The notes under the pieces: generated by a model | The model's input: the letters and a program-made list of their open reading frames with translations, nothing else | The model's database searches: none | What the model was told of the DNA's origin: nothing | From: Slackia sp. ZJ119 | Lineage (GTDB): Bacteria > Actinomycetota > Coriobacteriia > Coriobacteriales > Eggerthellaceae | DNA length: 64,000 nucleotides | Assembly (NCBI RefSeq): GCF_011039175.1 | Contig: NZ_JAAKEN010000013.1 | Span: 1 to 64,000 of the forward strand | Direction: 5' to 3' | Shown here: piece after piece, positions 28,944 through 37,529 of the stretch | Layout: each line of letters begins with the position of its first letter | How positions within the stretch are numbered: the stretch's first letter is position 1 | Program-made: the position numbers and the translations under genes

Positions 28944-29807
28944 TTATTCCTCGTTCGGAGCCTTCAAGCCTTTTGCGCGGAAGAGCTCGGCGGCGACCAT
29001 GTCGCGGTTTCGATAAGGAAAGGAGCGGTTTTCGACCAGGCAGGCGACGAACTCGTTGATGAACGTTGCGTTTGGCTGCACGCCTGCAACCACGTTGCGG
29101 TAGCTTGCCCGCACGAGCGCATTGCGGAAATTCAGCGAGCAATCGGCGAACGCTTCGTTGGTCACATCGGAGAATCCGTGGCTGCGCAGCAATTTCTGTA
29201 AAAAGACGGCAACCGTGCGCGTATTGCCCTCGGCAAACGGGTGGACCTGCCACAAGCGCGTTATGAAGGCCGCCATGCTTTCGCAGTATGCGGTCACGTC
29301 GCCGCCTGCAACGGGCGCAGGCGAGAAGTCGTCCATGGCAGCCTGCAGCTCGCTTTCCAGCGTCTCGAAATCGCCGTATTCGACCGACTCGCGAGCCAGC
29401 ACGAACTCGCGCTTCGAGAAGTTGTAGTCGCGAAAACGGTCTTCATAGAACGGGTCGTCCATGAGGCCTCGGAAAAGGCGCCCGTGGATCGAGCGCAGCT
29501 GAGCGACCGACAACGTGAAGCCGTTGGAATCGATCAGATCGCAGATACGGGCACTGACCAGGTCCGCTTCCTGCGAATAGCGATCGACTGTGCGCGAGAC
29601 CTTCTGATCGTAATAGTCGTCCACGATGTCGCGCAACTGGCGAGCGGTTATGCCGCCCTCCACATAGCGCTGGGCTGGATCGTCGAACGCGGCGCTCGTC
29701 ACCAGCCCGTCGACCGCCTGCAGCCCCCGCGCCGCCCGCACACGACGATCGCGCACGTCATAGTCGTAGCGCTCACGATATCGCTCGTATCCGTATGCGT
29801 CTTCCAC
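28944..29807 (-). CDS. Fic-domain protein (first of tandem pair)
   Basis: The start is the GTG at 29807 (VEDAYGYERYRERYDYDVR) with GGGAGG six bases upstream. Longer frames read into non-coding sequence. The active loop at residue 189 is HPFAEGNTRT. The helix EADLVSARICDLIDSNG, RSIHGRLFRGLMDD and FRDYNFSKREFVLARESVEYG follow the Fic fold. The layout and the position of the active site match the downstream paralogue almost exactly, so the pair arose by duplication. It has 287 residues. It begins after a 650-base low-GC gap. The role (stress, target modification or toxin-like) is open. Confidence 0.9.
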   Translation of the reverse strand: MEDAYGYERYRERYDYDVRDRRVRAARGLQAVDGLVTSAAFDDPAQRYVEGGITARQLRDIVDDYYDQKVSRTVDRYSQEADLVSARICDLIDSNGFTLSVAQLRSIHGRLFRGLMDDPFYEDRFRDYNFSKREFVLARESVEYGDFETLESELQAAMDDFSPAPVAGGDVTAYCESMAAFITRLWQVHPFAEGNTRTVAVFLQKLLRSHGFSDVTNEAFADCSLNFRNALVRASYRNVVAGVQPNATFINEFVACLVENRSFPYRNRDMVAAELFRAKGLKAPNEE

Positions 29808-30461
29808 CAGACCTCCCCTCGAGTGACACGGGCCATTGTAGCATGGGGATCGACCACGATCGCAGGCCGCAGCCCAAAGCTTGACAGGCGCAAACAGCGC
29901 CAAGCTTTGGGTTGCGGAAACGACCACGCAGTTCCGGCCACCAAGGGCGACAGAGACCGCCGAGGATGCGGACCGATAGCCCAGCAGAAGACCAATTTCG
30001 CAGTTTTGCATATAATCCTGCAGAATTTGCATAGTTTAGTGAGTGGGTATGTGTGCAAATTGTGTGGTTGAGATTTTGGAAGGGCTTGCAGGGTGTTGTC
30101 GCATCATTTTCATCCGCGAAGCGACCTTGTTGGCTGGAAAAGGGAGCTGTCCTCCGGCTGTTCCAGCGATTCTTGCCTTAAACCGATGCGATTCGGCATC
30201 GATCGCCCTGAAAAGAGTATGCAGATGCGTTCGAAACAAGTCATTTGATGCAGTCAGCTTTGATTTTGCTGACAATAATCTCCAACACACAATGTCTACA
30301 TATCTATCAGAAGCAGAGCCCCCCTGTCGGCGCTCCGGTCCTTTGAATCCGGCAGGCGACCCGGCGAACACATTCCAAGGAAGCCCTCCGACCGCCGTCG
30401 TGCAACGGCGGTCGGGTACAATGGTGGCAAGAAACGCGGAAACGGAAGGCGGAACCTGGCA
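29808..30461. other. Gene-poor, locally low-GC stretch upstream of the Fic pair
   Basis: About 30,000-30,310 is visibly richer in A and T than anything nearby. It has scattered TATAAT-like words and an 8-base inverted repeat AATTTGCA/TGCAAATT (30024-30031 with 30054-30061). A reading frame on each strand runs through part of it, but neither has a plausible protein pattern or ribosome site. It may hold the Fic promoter, a decayed gene or an acquired fragment. The right end carries the promoter of the next gene. Confidence 0.5.
30388..30422 (+). promoter_or_regulatory. Palindrome and -10 box upstream of the WalJ-like gene
   Basis: A perfect 10-base inverted repeat CCGACCGCCG/CGGCGGTCGG (30388-30397 with 30406-30415) directly precedes a TACAAT -10 box (30417-30422). 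The palindrome covers the -35 position, so it may be an operator. Confidence 0.45.
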
Positions 30462-31280
30462 ATGGCGAACGACGTTTTGAAGCTGCATGTGCTGGCGAGC
30501 GGAAGCGGGGGCAATGCGGCCGTGGTCGAAGACGTGCGCACGGGGCGTTGCATCGCCATCGACTGCGGCATCTGCAAGCGCGACTTTCTGGGCCGCTGCG
30601 CCGAGGCCGGCGTCGACCCGTGCGCCATCGAGGCCGTCTTCGTCACGCATGACCACACCGACCACACCAAAGGGCTCGGCGTGACGCTACGCGGGCTTGG
30701 CAAGCTTGGATGCACGCCGCCCGTGTACGCGCTCGACGAGGTGCTGCTGTTCTCGTCGGAGCTGCGTCGTCTCGCCGAGACGACCGACCAGCGCCGGCTT
30801 TCCTGGGACGGTCCCGTATCGGCGGCCGGCATGGAAGTCGTCGCGTTTCCGACCAGCCACGATGCGGCGGCATCGTGCGGCTTTCGCGTCGAATGCTCGG
30901 GCAAGGCGCTCGGCTACCTGACCGATTCGGGCGTCGTGACGCCCGAGGCCCATGACGCGCTGCGCAGCGTGCACACGCTGGCGCTGGAGTCGAACCACGA
31001 CGTCGACATGCTTGCGAACGGCCCGTACCCTTTCTACCTCAAACAACGGGTCGGGTCGCACACCGGGCACCTGTCGAACGACCAAGCCTGCGACGAGCTT
31101 GCGAAGCTGCTGGCAGAAGACGGGGCCGGACGGCTTGAAGCCGTCGTCGCAATGCACGTGTCGCAGAACAACAACACCTACCGCCTGCCGCGCGAAGGCT
31201 TCGAGCGCGTCGCAGCTTCGGCCGACCACGGCGTCAGCGTGTCGGTCGCCTTCCAAGACCGGCTCGTCAGCGCGGGATAA
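30462..31280 (+). CDS. Cytoplasmic metallo-beta-lactamase-fold hydrolase, WalJ/YycJ-like
   Basis: The start is the ATG at 30462 with GGAAGGCGGA upstream. LHVLASGSGGNAAVV opens the fold, THDHTDHTKG is the metal site near residue 65, and SHDAAASCGFRV, YLTDSGVV, LESNHDVDML and HVSQNNNTYRLP follow in the family order. There is no signal peptide. The length of 272 is close to YycJ/WalJ, a 5'-exonuclease-like protein linked to cell wall and DNA replication in Firmicutes. No WalRK genes are near. It is convergent with ftsY. Confidence 0.87.
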   Translation: MANDVLKLHVLASGSGGNAAVVEDVRTGRCIAIDCGICKRDFLGRCAEAGVDPCAIEAVFVTHDHTDHTKGLGVTLRGLGKLGCTPPVYALDEVLLFSSELRRLAETTDQRRLSWDGPVSAAGMEVVAFPTSHDAAASCGFRVECSGKALGYLTDSGVVTPEAHDALRSVHTLALESNHDVDMLANGPYPFYLKQRVGSHTGHLSNDQACDELAKLLAEDGAGRLEAVVAMHVSQNNNTYRLPREGFERVAASADHGVSVSVAFQDRLVSAG

Positions 31281-31363
31281 GCCGCCGCCCCGCCTGCAAG
31301 TGAAGAAACGCCGCCTGCGCTGAGCAAGCGGCGTCGCACCGATGCGCTTGTCGCGTTCGGCCT

Positions 31364-32815
31364 TTAGAACCAGCGCTCCCAGAAGTGCTTCTTCTTGGGC
31401 GGCTTCTGCTCGTCGGCAGCCTCTTGCGCGTCAGCTTCCTGACCAGCCTCTTTCGCTGCGTCGTCTTCGCTTTCGGCCTCGGGCGCATCCTCGGCGGCCG
31501 TCTCGCCTCCCAAGGGCTCCTGGTCCGGTGCAAGCGCCTCATCGGCCGCTTCTTCCGCATCCGGCCAAATCTCCGCCGCGCAAGCGGCCTCAGCCGCTTC
31601 CATGTCCGGCTCGCCTGCGGACGACGTCTCAACGGCCTCGGCCGGCTCGCCGGCTTGCTCCGCCGCGCCTGCAGCCTCCGCGCCGCCGACGACCGCCGCC
31701 GACGCTTCGCCTTCTGCGTCCGTCTCGGGCGCTTCCGGCGCCGCACCCTCTGCCGCAGCGATCTGCGCCTGGGCCTGTGCTTGGGCCGCCGCCCGCTCGA
31801 CGTTCGCGCGGGCGCCCTCGATGACGTCGCGACGGCGCTCGCCCGCCGTGATGGCCGCCTCTTTCACGTTCTCGCCCTCGTAGGCGTCCTCGTCGTCATA
31901 GCGCTCGTCGAAGTCCCCGATCAAGGCGCTCGCAAAGTCGTGGGCGTCAAAGTCGCGCAGGTCGTCGATCCCCTCGCCCACGCCCACCTTGATGATCGGA
32001 AGGCCCAGCTCGTGCGACACGGCCAGCGCGATGCCGCCCTTCGCCGAGCCGTCGAGCTTCGTCACGATGAGCGCGTCCAGATCGAGCGCCCGGTTGAACT
32101 CCTGGGCCTGCTGAAGCCCGTTCTGCCCAGTGGTCGCATCGATCACGAGCACCGTGTACACCGGAAGCGTCGAGCGCTTGCGCACCACGTTCACGACCTT
32201 TTCAAGCTCGCGCATCAAGTCGGCCGACGTGTGCAGGCGCCCCGCCGTGTCGATGAGCACCAGATCGCACCCTTCCGTCTCGGCGCGTTCCAGCGTGTCG
32301 AAGCACACGCTCGCCGGGTCGGACCCGCGTTCGCGCGTGACCATTTCCACGTCGGCGCGACGCGCCCACACTTCCAGCTGCTCGATGGCCGCCGCGCGAA
32401 ACGTGTCCGCCGACCCCAAAATGACGGCTCGGCCGCGGTCGGTCTGTTCCTTGGCGATCTTGCCGACCGTCGTGGTCTTGCCCGTGCCGTTGATGCCCAC
32501 GAACAGCACTGCGGCAGGCTCGCCGCCGAGGATCTCGTCGCCGCCAGGCGTGAACGTGGCGGAAATCTCGTCGTTGAGCAAATCGAGCACCGCATAGGCG
32601 TCCGGCAGCGCCCGGCGCGTCGCCTGGTCGCGCAGCCGCTCCACGATGTCGAGCGCGGCAGGCCCGCCCACGTCCGACAAGATGAGCGTCTCTTCCAGCT
32701 CTTCCCAAAAGCCTTCGTCCAAATCCGGCCCACGGTCGAGCAGGACGTTCATCGATTCCTTGAACTTGTCGCGCGAGCTGCGAAGCCCTTCGCTGATGCG
32801 GTCGAAAAAGCCCAT
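31364..32815 (-). CDS. ftsY: Signal recognition particle receptor FtsY with C-terminal acidic extension
   Basis: FtsY is the SRP receptor GTPase that docks translating ribosomes at the membrane. The ATG at 32815 (MGFFDRISEGLRSSRDKF) has AAAGG six bases upstream; an ATG two codons earlier lies on the ribosome site. Residues 1-305 are the NG domain: GINGTGKTTTVGKIA, DTFRAAAIEQL, IDTAGRL and TKLDGSAKGG. In most bacteria a charged A domain precedes NG. Here there is none, and instead an acidic Ala/Glu-rich region of about 165 residues follows NG. It ends in a basic-aromatic tail KKKHFWERWF that looks like a membrane-binding helix. The gene is downstream of smc, as often seen. Confidence 0.95.
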   Translation of the reverse strand: MGFFDRISEGLRSSRDKFKESMNVLLDRGPDLDEGFWEELEETLILSDVGGPAALDIVERLRDQATRRALPDAYAVLDLLNDEISATFTPGGDEILGGEPAAVLFVGINGTGKTTTVGKIAKEQTDRGRAVILGSADTFRAAAIEQLEVWARRADVEMVTRERGSDPASVCFDTLERAETEGCDLVLIDTAGRLHTSADLMRELEKVVNVVRKRSTLPVYTVLVIDATTGQNGLQQAQEFNRALDLDALIVTKLDGSAKGGIALAVSHELGLPIIKVGVGEGIDDLRDFDAHDFASALIGDFDERYDDEDAYEGENVKEAAITAGERRRDVIEGARANVERAAAQAQAQAQIAAAEGAAPEAPETDAEGEASAAVVGGAEAAGAAEQAGEPAEAVETSSAGEPDMEAAEAACAAEIWPDAEEAADEALAPDQEPLGGETAAEDAPEAESEDDAAKEAGQEADAQEAADEQKPPKKKHFWERWF

Positions 32816-32967
32816 CGTCATCCTTTCCGTCTGGTCGTGCAGCGATTGTACAGCACCGCCGCCCCGTCGCGCCAGCGGCACCGGCGCCGCTGCGTCCCTG
32901 CGGCGTCCGTCCGGCCTGCAGCAGGCACACGGCGCCGCGCCCGCAACAGACGCGACGCGCATCGCTC

Positions 32968-35900
32968 CTACTTCGCGTAGGCCAGCGCCTTGTCGAGCCG
33001 CTGGCTCACCACGCGCGTGACGCCGTCGTTTTGCATGGACACGCCGAACAGCACGTCGGCGCTTTCCATCGTGCGCCGCTGGTGCGTGATCATGATGAGC
33101 TGCGTCGTGTCGCGCAGCTTGTTCAGATACGCGATGAGCCGGCGCAGGTTCGAGTCGTCAAGCGCCGCCTCCACCTCGTCGAGAAGGTAAAACGGCGTCG
33201 TGCGGCAGCGATAGACCGCGAACAGGAGCGCCAGGGCCGTGAGCGACTTCTCGCCGCCCGACATGAGCGACATCTTGGCGATCCGCTTGCCGCGAGGCTG
33301 GGCAACCACCTCGATGCCGGTGTTGTCCATGTCGTCAGGGTCCACGAGCGAAAGCTCGGCGAACCCGCCCGGGAACAGCTCGGCGAAGATCTCCTTGAAG
33401 TTCTCGTTCACCTGGGCATACGTGCGCTCGAAATCCTCTTTCATGCGACGGTCGATGACGCGCACGATCTTCGAGAGCGACGCGCGGGCGCTTTGCATGT
33501 CGGCCACCTGGGCCGCCAGGTAGTCGTAGCGCTGCCGCACGGCCTCGTATTCTTCCACGGCGTCGGGGCTGATGGAGCCCATCGCCTTGAGGCGCCGCTC
33601 CAAAGAGGCGGCCTCTTCCTGCACGCTGGCGCGGTCCTCGAGCTCGGGCAGCTCGAGCGCGTGGTCAAGCGGCGTCGAGCAGCCCTCGACGATGGCCTCG
33701 ACCGTCGCGTTCACCTGGATTTCCAGGCGCCCCTTTTCGACGCGCACCTCAGAAAGGCGGTTGCTCGTCTCGTCGAAGGCGTCATGCGCCCCTTTCGCCT
33801 TCGCCCGCGCCTCGTCGATGGCGTTGTACAGCGACGCCGACGAGCTTTCGGCCGAAGTCGCCCGCTCTTCCAGCTCGCGCGTCCAGCGGCGGGCGCTGGC
33901 GGAAAGCTCTTCGACTAGCGCGGCGATCGGTGCGATGCGCCGCTCGACGACACGCTTTTCCAGCACGTCGCAGCGGGCGCGACGGTCGGCGGCGGCGATG
34001 CGCTCCAAATCGTTGCGGCGCGTCTGCGCCATGCGCTCGTTGTACTTCTCGCGCTCACCGAGGGTGGCGGCTTTGAGCTTGGCGTCTGACAAGGCGTCGC
34101 GCACCTGGGCCAGCTCCTTGCGCACGGGAACGATGGCGGCGTTGGACTCCTCGAAGCGCCGCTGCGCGTCTGCGGCCTGCGCCACAGCCGCCTCCAGGTC
34201 GCCTTCAAGCGATTCCACCGTCGGGCGGGCCTCGTCGATGGCCTGCTGCGCCTCGGCCCGGCGTGCTTCCAGCTGGCCGTATTCCTGCTTCACCGCGGCC
34301 AAGCGTCCCTCGACCGCCCGCGCGTCGCTGCGGGCCGCCTCGGTGGTGCCCCGCAGCGCCGCAAGCGCCTCCACAAGCTTCAAGCTTGCGCCCTGCGCCG
34401 CACGCAGGCCTTCTTCGGCCTGGCGCAGCGCTTCTCGCGCCGCTTCCAGCTCGCGCCTCCGGCGGTCGGCTTGCGCCCGCACCTCTTGCAGCTTTCGTGC
34501 GCGGGCGAGCACGCCGTCATCGCCCGCATCCGCCGCCGCGCCCACGCAGACCTTGCCCGACGGCCACGCCACGCAGCCTGCCTCCGTGGCAAAGCGCAGG
34601 CCGGCGCCAAGGCTTCGCGCCGCCAGGCACGACTCAAGCGTCGGACACACGACCACGTCCCCGAGCAGGGCTTTCACTGCGTCGCCGGCATCGGCGTCGA
34701 CCTGCAGCCGATCAACGAGCCAAAAGGCGCCTTCCGGCAGCGCCACATCGGCGGCGCAAGGCGGCGCCCATGATGCGGCACGAGCGGAAACGAGCGTCAC
34801 CAGCCCCGCCTCGCCGCGAGCCGACGCGAGCGCCGCCGCCGAGGCGACCTTTTCCTCGTCGGCCAGCACGAGCGCGAGCACGTCGCGAGAAAGCAGCGCC
34901 TCCACGAGCGGCTCCAGCTCGGGCGGCGCCTGCACGTGATGCGACAGCACGTGGCAGGCCGCGTCATAAGACGCCAGGTTGTCCAGCAGCCACAGCCGCG
35001 CCGGCGAGTCGGCCGACGAGGCGCGTTCCAACTCTTCGAGGCCGCGGGCCTCGGCCTCGAGCGCCGTGACGCCGCCCTGCAGGTCATCGGCGAGGCGGCG
35101 GGCCGCATCGCGTTTGCGCGTCGCTTCGGCCACGTCGGAACGCGCCTTGCCTTCCGATTCCACCAGCTCGGCCAACGACCGCTCGGCCCGCTCAAGCGCG
35201 TCGGCCGCAGCCGCCATGTCGGCCGTCGTCTGCTCCAGGCGCTCTTCCAGCTCGGAGCCGCGGCTTTCCACGAGCTTCGCATGCGCGATGCCCTCGGCCA
35301 GGCGCTCCTGGGTTTTCGCCAGGTCGCGCCGGATTCGCTCGCGCCGCGCCTCGGCGGCGCCCCGGGCGCGTTCGGCGTCGCGCATGGCCCGCTCCAACGT
35401 CTGCCGCTGCTCGGTGCCTTCGTCGCGGCGTCGCTCAAGGTCGCGCACCGCCGCGTCGGCCGCCTCGCGCTCGGCGGTGAGCCCCGAAAGCGCCGCCTCG
35501 GCCTCCGCCAGCTCTCGCCGCGCCGCGTCGAGCTGCCCGCGATTGCGCTCCTGGGCCAGAAGCTGGGCTTCCTGCGCTTCCCGCGCCGCTCGGCGCCGCT
35601 CTCGCAGCACAAGCGCCACGCCGTCGAAGCGCTCCACGGCGGCAAGTGCGCTGCGATGCTGGCGGGCCAGCTCGTGGGCGTCCGCCGTCTGCAGCCGCGC
35701 GGTCTCCTGCAGCTCTTCGACCGCCTTTTCCGCCGCCGTCACGGCGCATCGACGCTGCTCCTGCTCTTCGGCAAGCGTGCGCTCCCGCTCCTGTCCGGCG
35801 TCCCACTGCTTCTGCAGCCGCCGCAAATCGTCGACGGCAAGCGCCAGCGTCGCTTCGGCCAGCTGCCCCGACAGCTCGGCGTAGGACCGCGCCTTTTTCG

Positions 35901-36525
35901 CCTTCCGCTCAAGCGGCTTGAGCGTGCGCTCGATCTCGCCGACCACGTCGCGCACGCGGTCGAGGTGCGCGTCCATCGAGGCCAGCTTCCGTTCGCTTTT
36001 CGCCTTGCGCTGCTTGTGCTTCAGCACGCCGGCGGCCTCTTCCACCAGCGCCCGCCGGTCTTCGGGCCGCGACTGCAGAATGGAGTCGAGCGAGCCCTGC
36101 GAGATGATGGAGTGCGTGCCCGTGCCCAAGCCCGAGTCGTGCAGGATGTCGAGCACGTCAAGCCGCCGCGACACGGTGCCGTTGATGAGGTATTCGCTTT
36201 CGCCCGTGCGATAGATCCGCCGCGTCAGGACCACTTCCGTAAAGTCGACCGGCAGCGTGCCGTCGGCGTTGTCGAGCACCAAGTCGACCTCGGCCACGCC
36301 CACGGCCTTGCGAGCCGTCGAGCCGGCGAAGATGACGTCTTCCATGGCCTGGCCGCGCAGATGCTTCGCGTTGCGCTCGCCGAGCACCCATAAAACCGCG
36401 TCGGAAATGTTCGACTTGCCCGAGCCGTTCGGGCCGACGACCGCGTTCAGGCCCGGCTCGAAGGGCAGCACGCTGCGGTCGGCGAAGGACTTGAAACCTT
36501 TCAGGACGAGGGACTTCAGATACAT
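32968..36525 (-). CDS. smc: Chromosome segregation ATPase SMC
   Basis: SMC forms the condensin ring that organises the chromosome. The start ATG at 36525 (MYLKSLVLKGFKSFAD) lies nine bases after the rnc stop. The N-terminal Walker A is GPNGSGKSN at residue 32. Two long coiled coils, rich in Ala, Arg and Glu, run about 165-500 and 670-1010. The hinge lies between them. The C-terminal head has the signature LMSGGEKSLTAL and Walker B FYLLDEVEAAL. The 1,185 residues match the family. ScpA and ScpB are not in the window. Confidence 0.97.
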   Translation of the reverse strand: MYLKSLVLKGFKSFADRSVLPFEPGLNAVVGPNGSGKSNISDAVLWVLGERNAKHLRGQAMEDVIFAGSTARKAVGVAEVDLVLDNADGTLPVDFTEVVLTRRIYRTGESEYLINGTVSRRLDVLDILHDSGLGTGTHSIISQGSLDSILQSRPEDRRALVEEAAGVLKHKQRKAKSERKLASMDAHLDRVRDVVGEIERTLKPLERKAKKARSYAELSGQLAEATLALAVDDLRRLQKQWDAGQERERTLAEEQEQRRCAVTAAEKAVEELQETARLQTADAHELARQHRSALAAVERFDGVALVLRERRRAAREAQEAQLLAQERNRGQLDAARRELAEAEAALSGLTAEREAADAAVRDLERRRDEGTEQRQTLERAMRDAERARGAAEARRERIRRDLAKTQERLAEGIAHAKLVESRGSELEERLEQTTADMAAAADALERAERSLAELVESEGKARSDVAEATRKRDAARRLADDLQGGVTALEAEARGLEELERASSADSPARLWLLDNLASYDAACHVLSHHVQAPPELEPLVEALLSRDVLALVLADEEKVASAAALASARGEAGLVTLVSARAASWAPPCAADVALPEGAFWLVDRLQVDADAGDAVKALLGDVVVCPTLESCLAARSLGAGLRFATEAGCVAWPSGKVCVGAAADAGDDGVLARARKLQEVRAQADRRRRELEAAREALRQAEEGLRAAQGASLKLVEALAALRGTTEAARSDARAVEGRLAAVKQEYGQLEARRAEAQQAIDEARPTVESLEGDLEAAVAQAADAQRRFEESNAAIVPVRKELAQVRDALSDAKLKAATLGEREKYNERMAQTRRNDLERIAAADRRARCDVLEKRVVERRIAPIAALVEELSASARRWTRELEERATSAESSSASLYNAIDEARAKAKGAHDAFDETSNRLSEVRVEKGRLEIQVNATVEAIVEGCSTPLDHALELPELEDRASVQEEAASLERRLKAMGSISPDAVEEYEAVRQRYDYLAAQVADMQSARASLSKIVRVIDRRMKEDFERTYAQVNENFKEIFAELFPGGFAELSLVDPDDMDNTGIEVVAQPRGKRIAKMSLMSGGEKSLTALALLFAVYRCRTTPFYLLDEVEAALDDSNLRRLIAYLNKLRDTTQLIMITHQRRTMESADVLFGVSMQNDGVTRVVSQRLDKALAYAK

Positions 36526-36534
36526 CGAACGCGC

Positions 36535-37503
36535 CTACTTGAGCGGCCAGAGTCGATCTTGCTCGCTTTTCTTCCGCGCCTTCAGTTCGGCTTTCGCGGC
36601 GGCCTTCTCGGCTTTCGCGAGTTTGGCCGCTTCGGCCTTTTCCGCCTTGGCAAGCTTGGCGGCCTCGGCTTTTTCCGCCTTGGCCTGCTTGTCCATGCCC
36701 AGCCCGAAGAACTCGCCCAAACGCGCGAGCGTGCTTTTCGCCGCCTGGCTCTCGGCCTCCTTCTTCGTGCGGCCGGTGCCGCGGGCAAGCCCCTGCGAGC
36801 CGGCGAACACCTGCGCCACGAACGTGCGGTCATGCGGCGGGCCCTGGGTCTCCACGAGCTTGTACGTGGGCGTGATGCCGTCTTCCTGCAGCTTTTCCTG
36901 CAGGGCGCTCTTGGGGTTTTCCGGCTCGCGGGCCATGGAGATGGACATGCGCGGAACGAGCGTGCTTTCAACGAAGTCGATGGCCACGTCCAAGCCGCCG
37001 TCGAGATAGAGCGCCGCCACGACGGCCTCGTAGACGTTTTCAAGCGCCGAGTGAAGGCCGCGCTTGCCGGTGCCCGTTTCCGACGAGCCGAACACGATGA
37101 CGTCGGCGAACCCGAGCTTTTCGGCGACCGACGAGAGGCTTGAGCCGCTGACGAGGGCCACCTTGATGCGCGTGAGACCGCCTTCGTCCAGCTCGGTGAA
37201 GCGGTCGAAGGCGATCGTGGACACGATGGCGCCCAAGATGCTGTCGCCGAGAAATTCCAGGCGCTCGTAGGAGTACTTGACCGACCTGCCTTCCGTGGCC
37301 GACGGGTGCGTGATAGCGGACAACAGCAGCTGTTGGTGCGTGAACGTGTAGCCCAAAATGGCTTGCGCGTCGGCCAGCTTGCGCTGCTGCTCTTCGGTCA
37401 GCGAGGTCGGCTGCTCCAGGTCGCTGAGGCGAGAACCGTGCTCTCCCACCGACCGAGACGCGCCGGCGGCCAGGGCGTTTTCGTTGTGCGCGGCATCTTC
37501 CAT
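36535..37503 (-). CDS. rnc: Ribonuclease III with Lys/Ala-rich repeat tail
   Basis: RNase III cuts double-stranded RNA in rRNA and mRNA maturation. The ATG at 37503 gives 322 residues against a usual 220-240. The extra length is a 35-residue N-terminal lead and a C-terminal tail. The catalytic signature ERLEFLGDSILG and the second site with ENVYEAVVAALYLDGG are intact. The dsRNA-binding domain spans about 195-265. The tail repeats KAEKAEAAKLA and related units and ends in KKSEQDRLWPLK. It resembles a charged helical RNA- or protein-binding arm. It is part of the plsX-rnc-smc-ftsY cluster. Confidence 0.96.
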   Translation of the reverse strand: MEDAAHNENALAAGASRSVGEHGSRLSDLEQPTSLTEEQQRKLADAQAILGYTFTHQQLLLSAITHPSATEGRSVKYSYERLEFLGDSILGAIVSTIAFDRFTELDEGGLTRIKVALVSGSSLSSVAEKLGFADVIVFGSSETGTGKRGLHSALENVYEAVVAALYLDGGLDVAIDFVESTLVPRMSISMAREPENPKSALQEKLQEDGITPTYKLVETQGPPHDRTFVAQVFAGSQGLARGTGRTKKEAESQAAKSTLARLGEFFGLGMDKQAKAEKAEAAKLAKAEKAEAAKLAKAEKAAAKAELKARKKSEQDRLWPLK

Positions 37504-37529
37504 GCGTCTGTTTTCCGCCTTCCTTGGGC

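Noticed and set aside
30043..30480. Plus-strand open frame across the low-GC island
   Set aside because: No ribosome site, no family pattern, Cys-rich and irregular composition, and it runs into the promoter and start of the next gene.
31364..32815. Call as Ffh (SRP54)
   Set aside because: It lacks a Met-rich M domain, starts with the FtsY-type N helix and sits beside smc, so FtsY is the better call.
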